A stretch of 64,000 nt of DNA from Drosophila miranda (Eukaryota; Arthropoda; Insecta; Diptera; Drosophilidae): positions 14,872,001-14,936,000 of the forward strand of contig NW_022881614.1 in the NCBI RefSeq assembly GCF_003369915.1, read 5' to 3'. Below the pieces are notes generated by a model. It made no database searches and was not told where the DNA came from. It worked only from the letters and a program-made list of their open reading frames with translations. Below are positions 29,065 to 40,623 of this stretch, one piece after another. Position 1 is the first letter of the stretch, and every line of letters begins with the position of its first letter. The position numbers and the translations under genes are program-made.

Positions 29065-31960
29065 ATGCCAGCGACAACAACGCCTCCTTCTACAAGGTCA
29101 TGCGCTCCAGATTCGACAGCATCAAAACGGCCTACCTAAAGAAGGCCCCTCCGCCGAAGCGACAGTTCAGTGCGCCCAGCCTGATGAACCCCAAGCACAT
29201 GGAGGTTCTGCAGGAGTTTGGCATACAGAACTATGACCAACCCGTGCCCCCGCAGAACATTGCTGCCATGAAGGCCAACAAGATCCGGGAGAAGCAACGT
29301 GGTGGTCAACAGTTGCTGCCGCCGCAGTCCCAACAGCAGCAGCAACAACAACAACAACAACATCAGCCCCAGCAACAGGCGCCGCAGATGCAACAGCAGC
29401 CCCAGCCCCACCAACAGCAGGTACAGCAGCAGCTGGCCACAGCTTCACCCGTTCCCCAAACTCTTCCCGTACAACAGCAGCAGCAACAGCAGACCGTGGA
29501 ACTGGTGCAGCAGCAGCAACAGCCCATCAACACGAACACAACGGTGGCGGTTCCCTCCGCCGGGCAGCTGCAGCAGATGCAAATCCAGCACTTAACCAGC
29601 GCCAACGTATCGCCCGGCCAGCAGACGGCCATTCTCCTGCATCAGTCCCAGCAGCAAATGCGCACTCACCCGGGACAAGGCCAGCAGTCCGCCACGCAAC
29701 AGCTGGTGAAGACCATTGTGGGAACCTCTTCCAATCTGACGGCAGGACAGCTGCAGCAGCTGGCCCAACAGTCGGCCGCTGCCAACCCGGGCCAATCCAG
29801 CGTCAGCGTGGTGCTCACAACGCCCGTACAGAGTCTGCCGGCCGTTGTTCAGACACAGTCTGGCAGCGCAGCCCAGATCGTGTCCATCTCGTCACAGACA
29901 ACGCTACCCGTAAACAGTTCCCCGCAGCTAGGAAGCATTGTGCAGACCCAGACCCTGCCCCAGGTCGTCTCCGTAAGCACACTGCCCACCGTGGGTTCCG
30001 TGCTGACCACCACTGCCAGTCAACAGCAGCAACAGCAACAGCAGACCACGGCAGTGACCACACTTAACACCGCCATGCTGCGGGGTCAGCGAATTGTGTC
30101 CGCTTCCACGGGAAACACGCTGCAGCAGCGAACAAATGCAGCCGGACAGTCGATTGTGTCCGTGCCCAACCTCGGCCAGGGCGTCAGTCCCGCCCAGTTC
30201 CAGACGCAACTTCGTCTGGCCGCAGTGCCCACGTCCCCAGCCACACAAACACAGCTGGTGACCACCAAGGGCATTCCAGTGACTGCCCTTCAGCAGGGAG
30301 GGAAGACGACGGTCATTCCCGGAAACCAGCAGCCGGGAGGCGCTCACATCCAGCTGTATCGCCAGCGTAGCCTCAAGGTGCTGCAGACGCAGCCGGCTCC
30401 CGTTGGTGGGACAGCAGGCGGTGGAGTGGCCACTGCCAATCTGGTGCAGACAGCGGGTACCATCATCCAGGCCGGCAACATGCCCACCCATGTGACCAGC
30501 CAAAAGGTGGCCGTCTCCGGAATGCCGGGAGCTGGCGTCGTACAGGCGGCCAACGTCGTTAGCAGTGTCCAGATGCACGGCCAGGCCCGGACGCAGTTCA
30601 TCAAGCAAATGGCCAGCAAGCAAAGTCTGCAGCGTCAGGTGATATCGGCGGACGGCAGCACCACTTCAGCGGCAGCCGGAGACATGCTTCTGGTTAAGCG
30701 ACACAACATACTGGCCACCCAAAAGGGCCAACAGGCGACGGGCGCCCTCTTCACCACCACCACGGCCGTTCAGCAACAGCAGCAACAGGGACAGCTGCCA
30801 GTGGCCGGACAGATACAGCCCCAGCAGGTCACCCAGCAGCAGATTGCATCCCTGGTGAAGGCCTCCACGGCGGCGGCAGCCAGCGGGAGCAGTTTGAGCG
30901 CGGGTGGAGTCACAGTCTCCGCCACGGGTCCCACCGTGCAGGCGGGAAGCGTGAACATCCCTTTGCCGCAGCTCAAGTGCGGAAGCCAGATCAAGGTGAC
31001 CATGCCCATGCGGCATCTGCAAATGCAGCAACAGCTGACGATGCCGCGCAAGATCAGCCGAATGACACAGCTGGTAAGCGCCAGCGGACAGCCAACGGCC
31101 ACCAACATTGTGTCCGGTCCCCAGCCGCAGCAGCAGCAGTCTGGCGGCATGACCGTCACCGGTGGGGGAACCCTGCCCACGGTGGCAGGCCAACAACAGC
31201 AGCAGCAGAAGGTGACAACCGGTGGAGGTAGTGTCCAGGCCCAGCTGTTGCACATTCAAAACACCAAGACGCTGCCCAGCTCGGTGACGGTGCAGCAGTT
31301 CCAACAGGTTATGCGCAGCAGGGGACGTTGGCCACCACGAATTTGGTGCTGGGCAAGACTAGTCTCGGACGGGTCATACCCGTGTCGGTGGCCTCGCAGG
31401 CCAATCAGCGGCAGACGATCCAGGTAGGTTACCTATCCAAGAATTCCTCTACAGGAATCAATCAACAATCCTCTCCGCTCTTGCAGGTGGTATCGGCCGC
31501 CTCTGCCCAGGCCCTTGCTGCCGGCAGCCTGCGCACTCACGTGGGTAGCCCAGGCATTACCAACGCCCTGAAAGTGGCCGCTGGGGGCCAGAACACGCAG
31601 CAGACCCTGATTGCTGCTCTGCAGCACAATCAGCGGCAAAATGCCAGTCCCGTCCGGCTGCAAACCACTGCCGGTGGGAACCTGCTGGCTGTTGTCCAGC
31701 AACAACAACAGCAACATCAACAACAACAGATACAACAACAGCAGCAGCAACAGCATCAGCAGCAGCACACTAGCATCGCTGGGCCCACATCGGGGCCCGC
31801 TGAGGTGATGACGATAACGCAGACCACCACTACCTTGCCCACGGTGAGCGGTCTGCAGCAGCAACAGCAGCAGCAGCAGGGCGGCATGTCACTACCCACA
31901 ACGCAACAGGTACGCAAGCTGGTACAGAAAAAGATCATGATACGCAGCGAAAAAGAATAA
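29065..31960 (+). pseudogene. dom: dom-A C-terminal fragment, unit 2
   Basis: Starts inside YASDNNASFYKVMRSRF, after the SANT domain. The same 7-bp deletion as unit 1 lies at about 31317 and breaks the frame at 31427; the last 210 codons continue in another frame from 31328. Confidence 0.88.
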
Positions 31961-32799
31961 CATTTAGCGCATAGTCGGTCGCAAAGAGCCGACAGGGCAC
32001 GCAATCGGCGGAGCATCTCGAGCATCACCTCCACCGTCGCTTCCACAGCCACCACAAACACCACCAATTCAAACTCAAACTCGAACTCCAGTCCCTACTC
32101 CACAACCACCACAAGCACAAGCACAAGCATCACCAACTCGATCAACTGCCAAACAATTTGAATCTTTCGAATCAAGTTTCGACCAAATTCCGAACACTCA
32201 TACCACGTCGATCTTCATGCATTCAATCAATTAGTCAAATAGTTTAGTCATTGCTAAATTGATCTCAATTTCTGTCGATTGGTTTTGCAGCCATGAGCGA
32301 TGGCAATGGGCGATCGCTCGACAGCTGTGGAGGATTTGGAAAAGATCGTGCTGATGACGATGACGATCGCTTCAATCAGCTCGGGGCGTGGCCGCCGAAT
32401 TACTTTTACCAATCATAGTGTACCGTAGCCTTAGTTTAATTCGCAATAACTCTTAAGTACCTATAGTAATTACTGGCAAACTGCCTGCTTTAAATTAAAC
32501 TTGTAAATTGTAGTCATCTAAGCTCTCCCCTCACCCCACGCCGTATGTACATTTGTAAATCCATCAAATACTACATACTACAAATTAATAAATGTACATC
32601 TATTTAGACTATAATTTACTTATGCTCTAGTATAATGAACAAATTACAGAAATAAAGGAAAAATATAAAGATATTTAAAAAAAAGTTGTACTTGCTAATA
32701 ATAGTTTCCGACTAAGTAGCCGAGTTCAGTAAACACGGTTTATGCGGCAATTAAGTATGTGAAAAATATCTAAAAACAAAAAAAATAAAAATTAAAAAA

Positions 32800-32865
32800 T
32801 CCTTCGAGCCGGATTTGAACCAGCGACCTATGGATATCTTCGGTACGAAACTGAGCTATCGAAGG
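32800..32865 (-). pseudogene. Decayed tRNA-Tyr, unit 2
   Basis: Same 66-base relic as at 22021. Confidence 0.75.
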
Positions 32866-33248
32866 TGACAACAGGCAAGCTGGCAAACCGGCATTAAGAG
32901 ACTGGGCGATTGATGGCGCCGTCTGCATTACTGGAGGGGGTGAGAATTGAGTTTTGGACAAAACTCAGTTTTTTTTTTTAAATGGACACAGACTAAATTA
33001 TGTATCAATATTAAATAACGTACGTCATTAGCTCCCACAACCTACTAGTTCAGTGCTAGCAAAGACTGTACAAGTACTGTACACTAAGATGTTGCATGAG
33101 GGGCAAAAAAGCTGTTCTATGGCTCTTCTAAAGAAGGGTATAGAAACTTCCATACGCAGGTTTTTAAAATTTTCCCTCACAAATTTCGTACATTTACATC
33201 CTTTTCGCTCATTCACTTTCAAACAATTTCTATTTGGCGCGCACTCGT

Positions 33249-33374
33249 ATGCAGTCGATAGTATCGTTAACCGAACTTGAATCGGGTAAGGTTCTCTTTG
33301 AACCGGGAGGCAACAATGGGCTAAGTTCATACGAGAATATTGTTGTTGAGGAGCAAAAACTGCAATCGCCGTAG
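33249..33374 (+). CDS. Small ORF of 41 codons, unit 2
   Basis: Same frame as at 22470, with one change (Val to Gly, GTA to GGA near 33308) that does not break it. Confidence 0.3.
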   Translation: MQSIVSLTELESGKVLFEPGGNNGLSSYENIVVEEQKLQSP

Positions 33375-33930
33375 CAAGAAAACAAGTCAAGTGTTTGAAA
33401 CAAACCAGTCAAGTAGAAAATTGATTCATCAATCGTATACAATTATGATGTTCTATATAGCTAGTAATATTCGACGGAATATCAAAAACGAGGAATATGT
33501 AAAATAGATCTTCAATTCGTCAGTATATTTACGGTATATTTTTAAAACGAGACGGTATATTTTGGTATATTTCTGAGGGTCGGACGGTGTATTTGAACGA
33601 AAAATTGGTCACACTGTTCAGCAGTTCGCGCGCTTTTCTTACAATTTTTTAATTGATCCATCTAGCTAGTAATATTCGACGGAATATCAAAAACGAGGAA
33701 TATGTAAAATATAACTTGAATTCGTCCGTATATTTACGGTATATTTTGGTATATTTCTGAGGGTCGGACGGTCACACTGTTCAGCAGTTCGCGCGCTTTT
33801 CTTAAAATTTTTGCGTGATTTTGATCATTTTTTAATTGCGTGAAAAAAGATTGTGACTGGATGTTATATTGCCTTGCAGTGCTTCTTTATATAATTAATA
33901 AACTAACTTAAATCTAACGCAAACGGAGCA

Positions 33931-34840
33931 ATGGACATCGATGACGTTGCGAAAGCGGGCGAAGCATACCACACAGTGCAGCTGTCGACCAAAGAAGTGT
34001 TGGCTGCTGGTGGCCGTCAGAATTATTGCACCGTAAGTAGAATCACGTTCTTTGTCCGTCGTATGAAAACAATCATTTAAACAAATATCGGTTGATACCC
34101 TCAGATGATAGACTTGCTGGCCACCAGCAGCAAGACCACGGGCCTTATAGGCACTTCCTTCCACTGATGTTCGACGCTGACCGAAAGATACAGAACTGCG
34201 CCGTGGCCGCTCTGGCGGAGGCTCTGGTTGCCCTGGACGTGTCGGTGATACAGGCCACATGTTGGCAAAAATTAAGGAGCGACTTTATCGAGAAATACAC
34301 ACCGCTGATTGGGGAGATGCGAGATGCAAGGAACCCAAACTGGCACAAGATCTGGACTTTTTTGGTGCAGATAATTGATGAGGAGCTGCTACGGGGATGC
34401 ACCTACATGAACAAATTCCTGGCCATCGTTGAGATGGGCTTCCGGAATCCAGACCACGGAGTGCGCTCCGAGGCCTTCCTTTGCTGGCGTGTGCTGATCA
34501 AGATATTCGCCGCCTATGATGAGCTGGCATCTTCGAAGCGCCTTCGACTGCTCTTGATACCCCTGCGCACCTCTCAGTCACGCTCCTCTCATGTGAGCGG
34601 GATTAAGCTGCGTGTCTGGTGGTACCTCATCACCTGCCTTCACTCAGAGTTACCAAAGACCTTTGACAATGCCGTCGAGCATTTCCTAATCTTCATCTTC
34701 GGCGGCGGACCGCAGGGTCTGGCCACCGGGTTGGCCCACAACTATCAGTCGTCCCGCGAGCTCGCCCTGCCCTGCCTCGTGTCGCTGTGGAATGTCGACT
34801 CCAGTGAACCCCTGCATCGTCTGATGCGTGAGCTTCGCCT
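33931..34840 (+). pseudogene. Rif1: Rif1 5' fragment, unit 2, joined to dom
   Basis: Same structure as unit 1, with the shared frameshift in exon 2 and fusion to dom at 34840/34841. Confidence 0.88.
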
Positions 34841-37743
34841 ATGCCAGCGACAACAACGCCTCCTTCTACAAGGTCATGCGCTCCAGATTCGACAGCATCA
34901 AAACGGCCTACCTAAAGAAGGCCCCTCCGCCGAAGCGACAGTTCAGTGCGCCCAGCCTGATGAACCCCAAGCACATGGAGGTTCTGCAGGAGTTTGGCAT
35001 ACAGAACTATGACCAACCCGTGCCCCCGCAGAACATTGCTGCCATGAAGGCCAACAAGATCCGGGAGAAGCAACGTGGTGGTCAACAGTTGCTGCCGCCG
35101 CAGTCCCAACAGCAGCAGCAACAACAACAACAACAACATCAGCCCCAGCAACAGGCGCCGCAGATGCAACAGCAGCCCCAGCCCCACCAACAGCAGGTAC
35201 AGCAGCAGCTGGCCACAGCTTCACCCGTTCCCCAAACTCTTCCCGTACAACAGCAGCAGCAACAGCAGACCGTGGAACTGGTGCAGCAGCAGCAACAGCC
35301 CATCAACACGAACACAACGGTGGCGGTTCCCTCCGCCGGGCAGCTGCAGCAGATGCAAATCCAGCACTTAACCAGCGCCAACGTATCGCCCGGCCAGCAG
35401 ACGGCCATTCTCCTGCATCAGTCCCAGCAGCAAATGCGCACTCACCCGGGACAAGGCCAGCAGTCCGCCACGCAACAGCTGGTGAAGACCATTGTGGGAA
35501 CCTCTTCCAATCTGACGGCAGGACAGCTGCAGCAGCTGGCCCAACAGTCGGCCGCTGCCAACCCGGGCCAATCCAGCGTCAGCGTGGTGCTCACAACGCC
35601 CGTACAGAGTCTGCCGGCCGTTGTTCAGACACAGTCTGGCAGCGCAGCCCAGATCGTGTCCATCTCGTCACAGACAACGCTACCCGTAAACAGTTCCCCG
35701 CAGCTAGGAAGCATTGTGCAGACCCAGACCCTGCCCCAGGTCGTCTCCGTAAGCACACTGCCCACCGTGGGTTCCGTGCTGACCACCACTGCCAGTCAAC
35801 AGCAGCAACAGCAACAGCAGACCACGGCAGTGACCACACTTAACACCGCCATGCTGCGGGGTCAGCGAATTGTGTCCGCTTCCACGGGAAACACGCTGCA
35901 GCAGCGAACAAATGCAGCCGGACAGTCGATTGTGTCCGTGCCCAACCTCGGCCAGGGCGTCAGTCCCGCCCAGTTCCAGACGCAACTTCGTCTGGCCGCA
36001 GTGCCCACGTCCCCAGCCACACAAACACAGCTGGTGACCACCAAGGGCATTCCAGTGACTGCCCTTCAGCAGGGAGGGAAGACGACGGTCATTCCCGGAA
36101 ACCAGCAGCCGGGAGGCGCTCACATCCAGCTGTATCGCCAGCGTAGCCTCAAGGTGCTGCAGACGCAGCCGGCTCCCGTTGGTGGGACAGCAGGCGGTGG
36201 AGTGGCCACTGCCAATCTGGTGCAGACAGCGGGTACCATCATCCAGGCCGGCAACATGCCCACCCATGTGACCAGCCAAAAGGTGGCCGTCTCCGGAATG
36301 CCGGGAGCTGGCGTCGTACAGGCGGCCAACGTCGTTAGCAGTGTCCAGATGCACGGCCAGGCCCGGACGCAGTTCATCAAGCAAATGGCCAGCAAGCAAA
36401 GTCTGCAGCGTCAGGTGATATCGGCGGACGGCAGCACCACTTCAGCGGCAGCCGGAGACATGCTTCTGGTTAAGCGACACAACATACTGGCCACCCAAAA
36501 GGGCCAACAGGCGACGGGCGCCCTCTTCACCACCACCACGGCCGTTCAGCAACAGCAGCAACAGGGACAGCTGCCAGTGGCCGGACAGATACAGCCCCAG
36601 CAGGTCACCCAGCAGCAGATTGCATCCCTGGTGAAGGCCTCCACGGCGGCGGCAGCCAGCGGGAGCAGTTTGAGCGCGGGTGGAGTCACAGTCTCCGCCA
36701 CGGGTCCCACCGTGCAGGCGGGAAGCGTGAACATCCCTTTGCCGCAGCTCAAGTGCGGAAGCCAGATCAAGGTGACCATGCCCATGCGGCATCTGCAAAT
36801 GCAGCAACAGCTGACGATGCCGCGCAAGATCAGCCGAATGACACAGCTGGTAAGCGCCAGCGGACAGCCAACGGCCACCAACATTGTGTCCGGTCCCCAG
36901 CCGCAGCAGCAGCAGTCTGGCGGCATGACCGTCACCGGTGGGGGAACCCTGCCCACGGTGGCAGGCCAACAACAGCAGCAGCAGAAGGTGACAACCGGTG
37001 GAGGTAGTGTCCAGGCCCAGCTGTTGCACATTCAAAACACCAAGACGCTGCCCAGCTCGGTGACGGTGCAGCAGTTCCAACAGGTTATGCGCAGTGGGCA
37101 GCAGGGGACGTTGGCCACCACGAATTTGGTGCTGGGCAAGACTAGTCTCGGACGGGTCATACCCGTGTCGGTGGCCTCGCAGGCCAATCAGCGGCAGACG
37201 ATCCAGGTAGGTTACCTATCCAAGAATTCCTCTACAGGAATCAATCAACAATCCTCTCCGCTCTTGCAGGTGGTATCGGCCGCCTCTGCCCAGGCCCTTG
37301 CTGCCGGCAGCCTGCGCACTCACGTGGGTAGCCCAGGCATTACCAACGCCCTGAAAGTGGCCGCTGGGGGCCAGAACACGCAGCAGACCCTGATTGCTGC
37401 TCTGCAGCACAATCAGCGGCAAAATGCCAGTCCCGTCCGGCTGCAAACCACTGCCGGTGGGAACCTGCTGGCTGTTGTCCAGCAACAACAACAGCAACAT
37501 CAACAACAACAGATACAACAACAGCAGCAGCAACAGCATCAGCAGCAGCACACTAGCATCGCTGGGCCCACATCGGGGCCCGCTGAGGTGATGACGATAA
37601 CGCAGACCACCACTACCTTGCCCACGGTGAGCGGTCTGCAGCAGCAACAGCAGCAGAAGCAGGGCGGCATGTCACTACCCACAACGCAACAGGTACGCAA
37701 GCTGGTACAGAAAAAGATCATGATACGCAGCGAAAAAGAATAA
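34841..37743 (+). pseudogene. dom: dom-A C-terminal fragment, unit 3 (frame open)
   Basis: The dom-A frame is open from the junction to the natural stop at 37741-37743 (first in-frame Met at 34876), with a Gln to Lys change in the last polyglutamine run near 37655. It encodes about 955 residues of Q-rich C-terminus with no ATPase or SANT domain. I call it a pseudogene because it is a detached gene fragment, but it could be translated if transcribed. Confidence 0.8.
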
Positions 37744-38582
37744 CATTTAGCGCATAGTCGGTCGCAAAGAGCCGACAGGGCACGCAATCGGCGGAGCATC
37801 TCGAGCATCACCTCCACCGTCGCTTCCACAGCCACCACAAACACCACCAATTCAAACTCAAACTCGAACTCCAGTCCCTACTCCACAACCACCACAAGCA
37901 CAAGCACAAGCATCACCAACTCGATCAACTGCCAAACAATTTGAATCTTTCGAATCAAGTTTCGACCAAATTCCGAACACTCATACCACGTCGATCTTCA
38001 TGCATTAAATCAATTAGTCAAATAGTTTAGTCATTGCTAAATTGATCTCAATTTCTGTCGATTGGTTTTGCAGCCATGAGCGATGGCAATGGGCGATCGC
38101 TCGACAGCTGTGGAGGATTTGGAAAAGATCGTGCTGATGACGATGACGATCGCTTCAATCAGCTCGGGGCGTGGCCGCCGAATTACTTTTACCAATCATA
38201 GTGTACCGTAGCCTTAGTTTAATTCGCAATAACTCTTAAGTACCTATAGTAATTACTGGCAAACTGCCTGCTTTAAATTAAACTTGTAAATTGTAGTCAT
38301 CTAAGCTCTCCCCTCACCCCACGCCGTATGTACATTTGTAAATCCATCAAATACTACATACTACAAATTAATAAATGTACATCTATTTAGACTATAATTT
38401 ACTTATGCTCTAGTATAATGAACAAATTACAGAAATAAAGGAAAAATATAAAGATATTTAAAAAAAAGTTGTACTAGCTAATAATAGTTTCCGACTAAGT
38501 AGCCGAGTTCAGTAAACACGGTTTATGCGGCAATTAAGTATGTGAAAAATATCTAAAAACAAAAAAAATAAAAATTAAAAAA

Positions 38583-38648
38583 TCCTTCGAGCCGGATTTG
38601 AACCAGCGACCTATGGATATCTTCGGTACGAAACTGAGCTATCGAAGG
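38583..38648 (-). pseudogene. Decayed tRNA-Tyr, unit 3
   Basis: Same 66-base relic as at 22021. Confidence 0.75.
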
Positions 38649-39031
38649 TGACAACAGGCAAGCTGGCAAACCGGCATTAAGAGACTGGGCGATTGATGGC
38701 GCCGTCTGCATTACTGGAGGGGGTGAGAATTGAGTTTTGGACAAAACTCAGTTTTTTTTTTTAAATGGACACAGACTAAATTATGTATCAATATTAAATA
38801 ACGTACGTCATTAGCTCCCACAACCTACTAGTTCAGTGCTAGCAAAGACTGTACAAGTACTGTACACTAAGATGTTGCATGAGGGGCAAAAAAGCTGTTC
38901 TATGGCTCTTCTAAAGAAGGGTATAGAAACTTCCATACGCAGGTTTTTAAAATTTTCCCTCACAAATTTCGTACATTTACATCCTTTTCGCTCATTCACT
39001 TTCAAACAATTTCTATTTGGCGCGCACTCGT

Positions 39032-39157
39032 ATGCAGTCGATAGTATCGTTAACCGAACTTGAATCGGGTAAGGTTCTCTTTGAACCGGTAGGCAACAAT
39101 GGGCTAAGTTCATACGAGAATATTGTTGTTGAGGAGCAAAAACTGCAATCGCCGTAG
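39032..39157 (+). CDS. Small ORF of 41 codons, unit 3
   Basis: Same frame and peptide as at 22470. Confidence 0.3.
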   Translation: MQSIVSLTELESGKVLFEPVGNNGLSSYENIVVEEQKLQSP

Positions 39158-39713
39158 CAAGAAAACAAGTCAAGTGTTTGAAACAAACCAGTCAAGTAGA
39201 AAATGGATTCATCAATCGTATACAATTATGATGTTCTATATAGCTAGTAATATTCGACGGAATATCAAAAACGAGGAATATGTAAAATAGATCTTCAATT
39301 CGTCAGTATATTTACGGTATATTTTTAAAACGAGACGGTATATTTTGGTATATTTCTGAGGGTCGGACGGTGTATTTGAACGAAAAATTGGTCACACTGT
39401 TCAGCAGTTCGCGCGCTTTTCTTACAATTTTTTAATTGATCCATCTAGCTAGTAATATTCGACGGAATATCAAAAACGAGGAATATGTAAAATATAACTT
39501 GAATTCGTCCGTATATTTACGGTATATTTTGGTATATTTCTGAGGGTCGGACCGTCACACTGTTCAGCAGTTCGCGCGCTTTTCTTACAATTTTTGCGTG
39601 ATTTTGATCATTTTTTAATTGCGTGAAAAAAGATTGTGACTGGATGTTATATTGCCTTGCAGTGCTTCTTTATATAATTAATAAACTAACTTAAATCTAA
39701 CGCAAACGGAGCA

Positions 39714-40623
39714 ATGGACATCGATGACGTTGCGAAAGCGGGCGAAGCATACCACACAGTGCAGCTGTCGACCAAAGAAGTGTTGGCTGCTGGTGGCCGT
39801 CAGAATTATTGCACCGTAAGTAGAATCACGTTCTTTGTCCGTCGTATGAAAACAATCATTTAAACAAATATCGGTTGATACCCTCAGATGATAGCCTTGC
39901 TGGCCACCAGCAGCAAGACCACGGGCCTTATAGGCACTTCCTTCCACTGATGTTCGACGCTGACCGAAAGATACAGAACTGCGCCGTGGCCGCTCTGGCG
40001 GAGGCTCTGGTTGCCCTGGACGTGTCGGTGATACAGGCCACATGTTGGCAAAAATTAAGGAGCGACTTTATCGAGAAATACACACCGCTGATTGGGGAGA
40101 TGCGAGATGCAAGGAACCCAAACTGGCACAAGATCTGGACTTTTTTGGTGCAGATAATTGATGAGGAGCTGCTACGGGGATGCACCTACATGAACAAATT
40201 CCTGGCCATCGTTGAGATGGGCTTCCGGAATCCAGACCACGGAGTGCGCTCCGAGGCCTTCCTTTGCTGGCGTGTGCTGATCAAGATATTCGCCGCCTAT
40301 GATGAGCTGGCATCTTCGAAGCGCCTTCGACTGCTCTTGATACCCCTGCGCACCTCTCAGTCACGCTCCTCTCATGTGAGCGGGATTAAGCTGCGTGTCT
40401 GGTGGTACCTCATCACCTGCCTTCACTCAGAGTTACCAAAGACCTTTGACAATGCCGTCGAGCATTTCCTAATCTTCATCTTCGGCGGCGGACCGCAGGG
40501 TCTGGCCACCGGGTTGGCCCACAACTATCAGTCGTCCCGCGAGCTCGCCCTGCCCTGCCTCGTGTCGCTGTGGAATGTCGACTCCAGTGAACCCCTGCAT
40601 CGTCTGATGCGTGAGCTTCGCCT
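39714..40623 (+). pseudogene. Rif1: Rif1 5' fragment, unit 3, joined to dom
   Basis: Same structure as unit 1. It has private changes, for example ATAGCC instead of ATAGAC at the start of exon 2. Fusion to dom at 40623/40624. Confidence 0.88.

Larger units (their letters stand above)
29065..34840 (+). repeat. Array unit 2 (5776 bp)
   Basis: Full unit from dom (equivalent of 18280) to Rif1 (equivalent of 52176), shorter than 5783 by the 7-bp deletion shared with unit 1. Confidence 0.95.
34841..40623 (+). repeat. Array unit 3 (5783 bp)
   Basis: Full-length unit without the 7-bp deletion; with unit 4 it defines the basic period. Confidence 0.95.
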
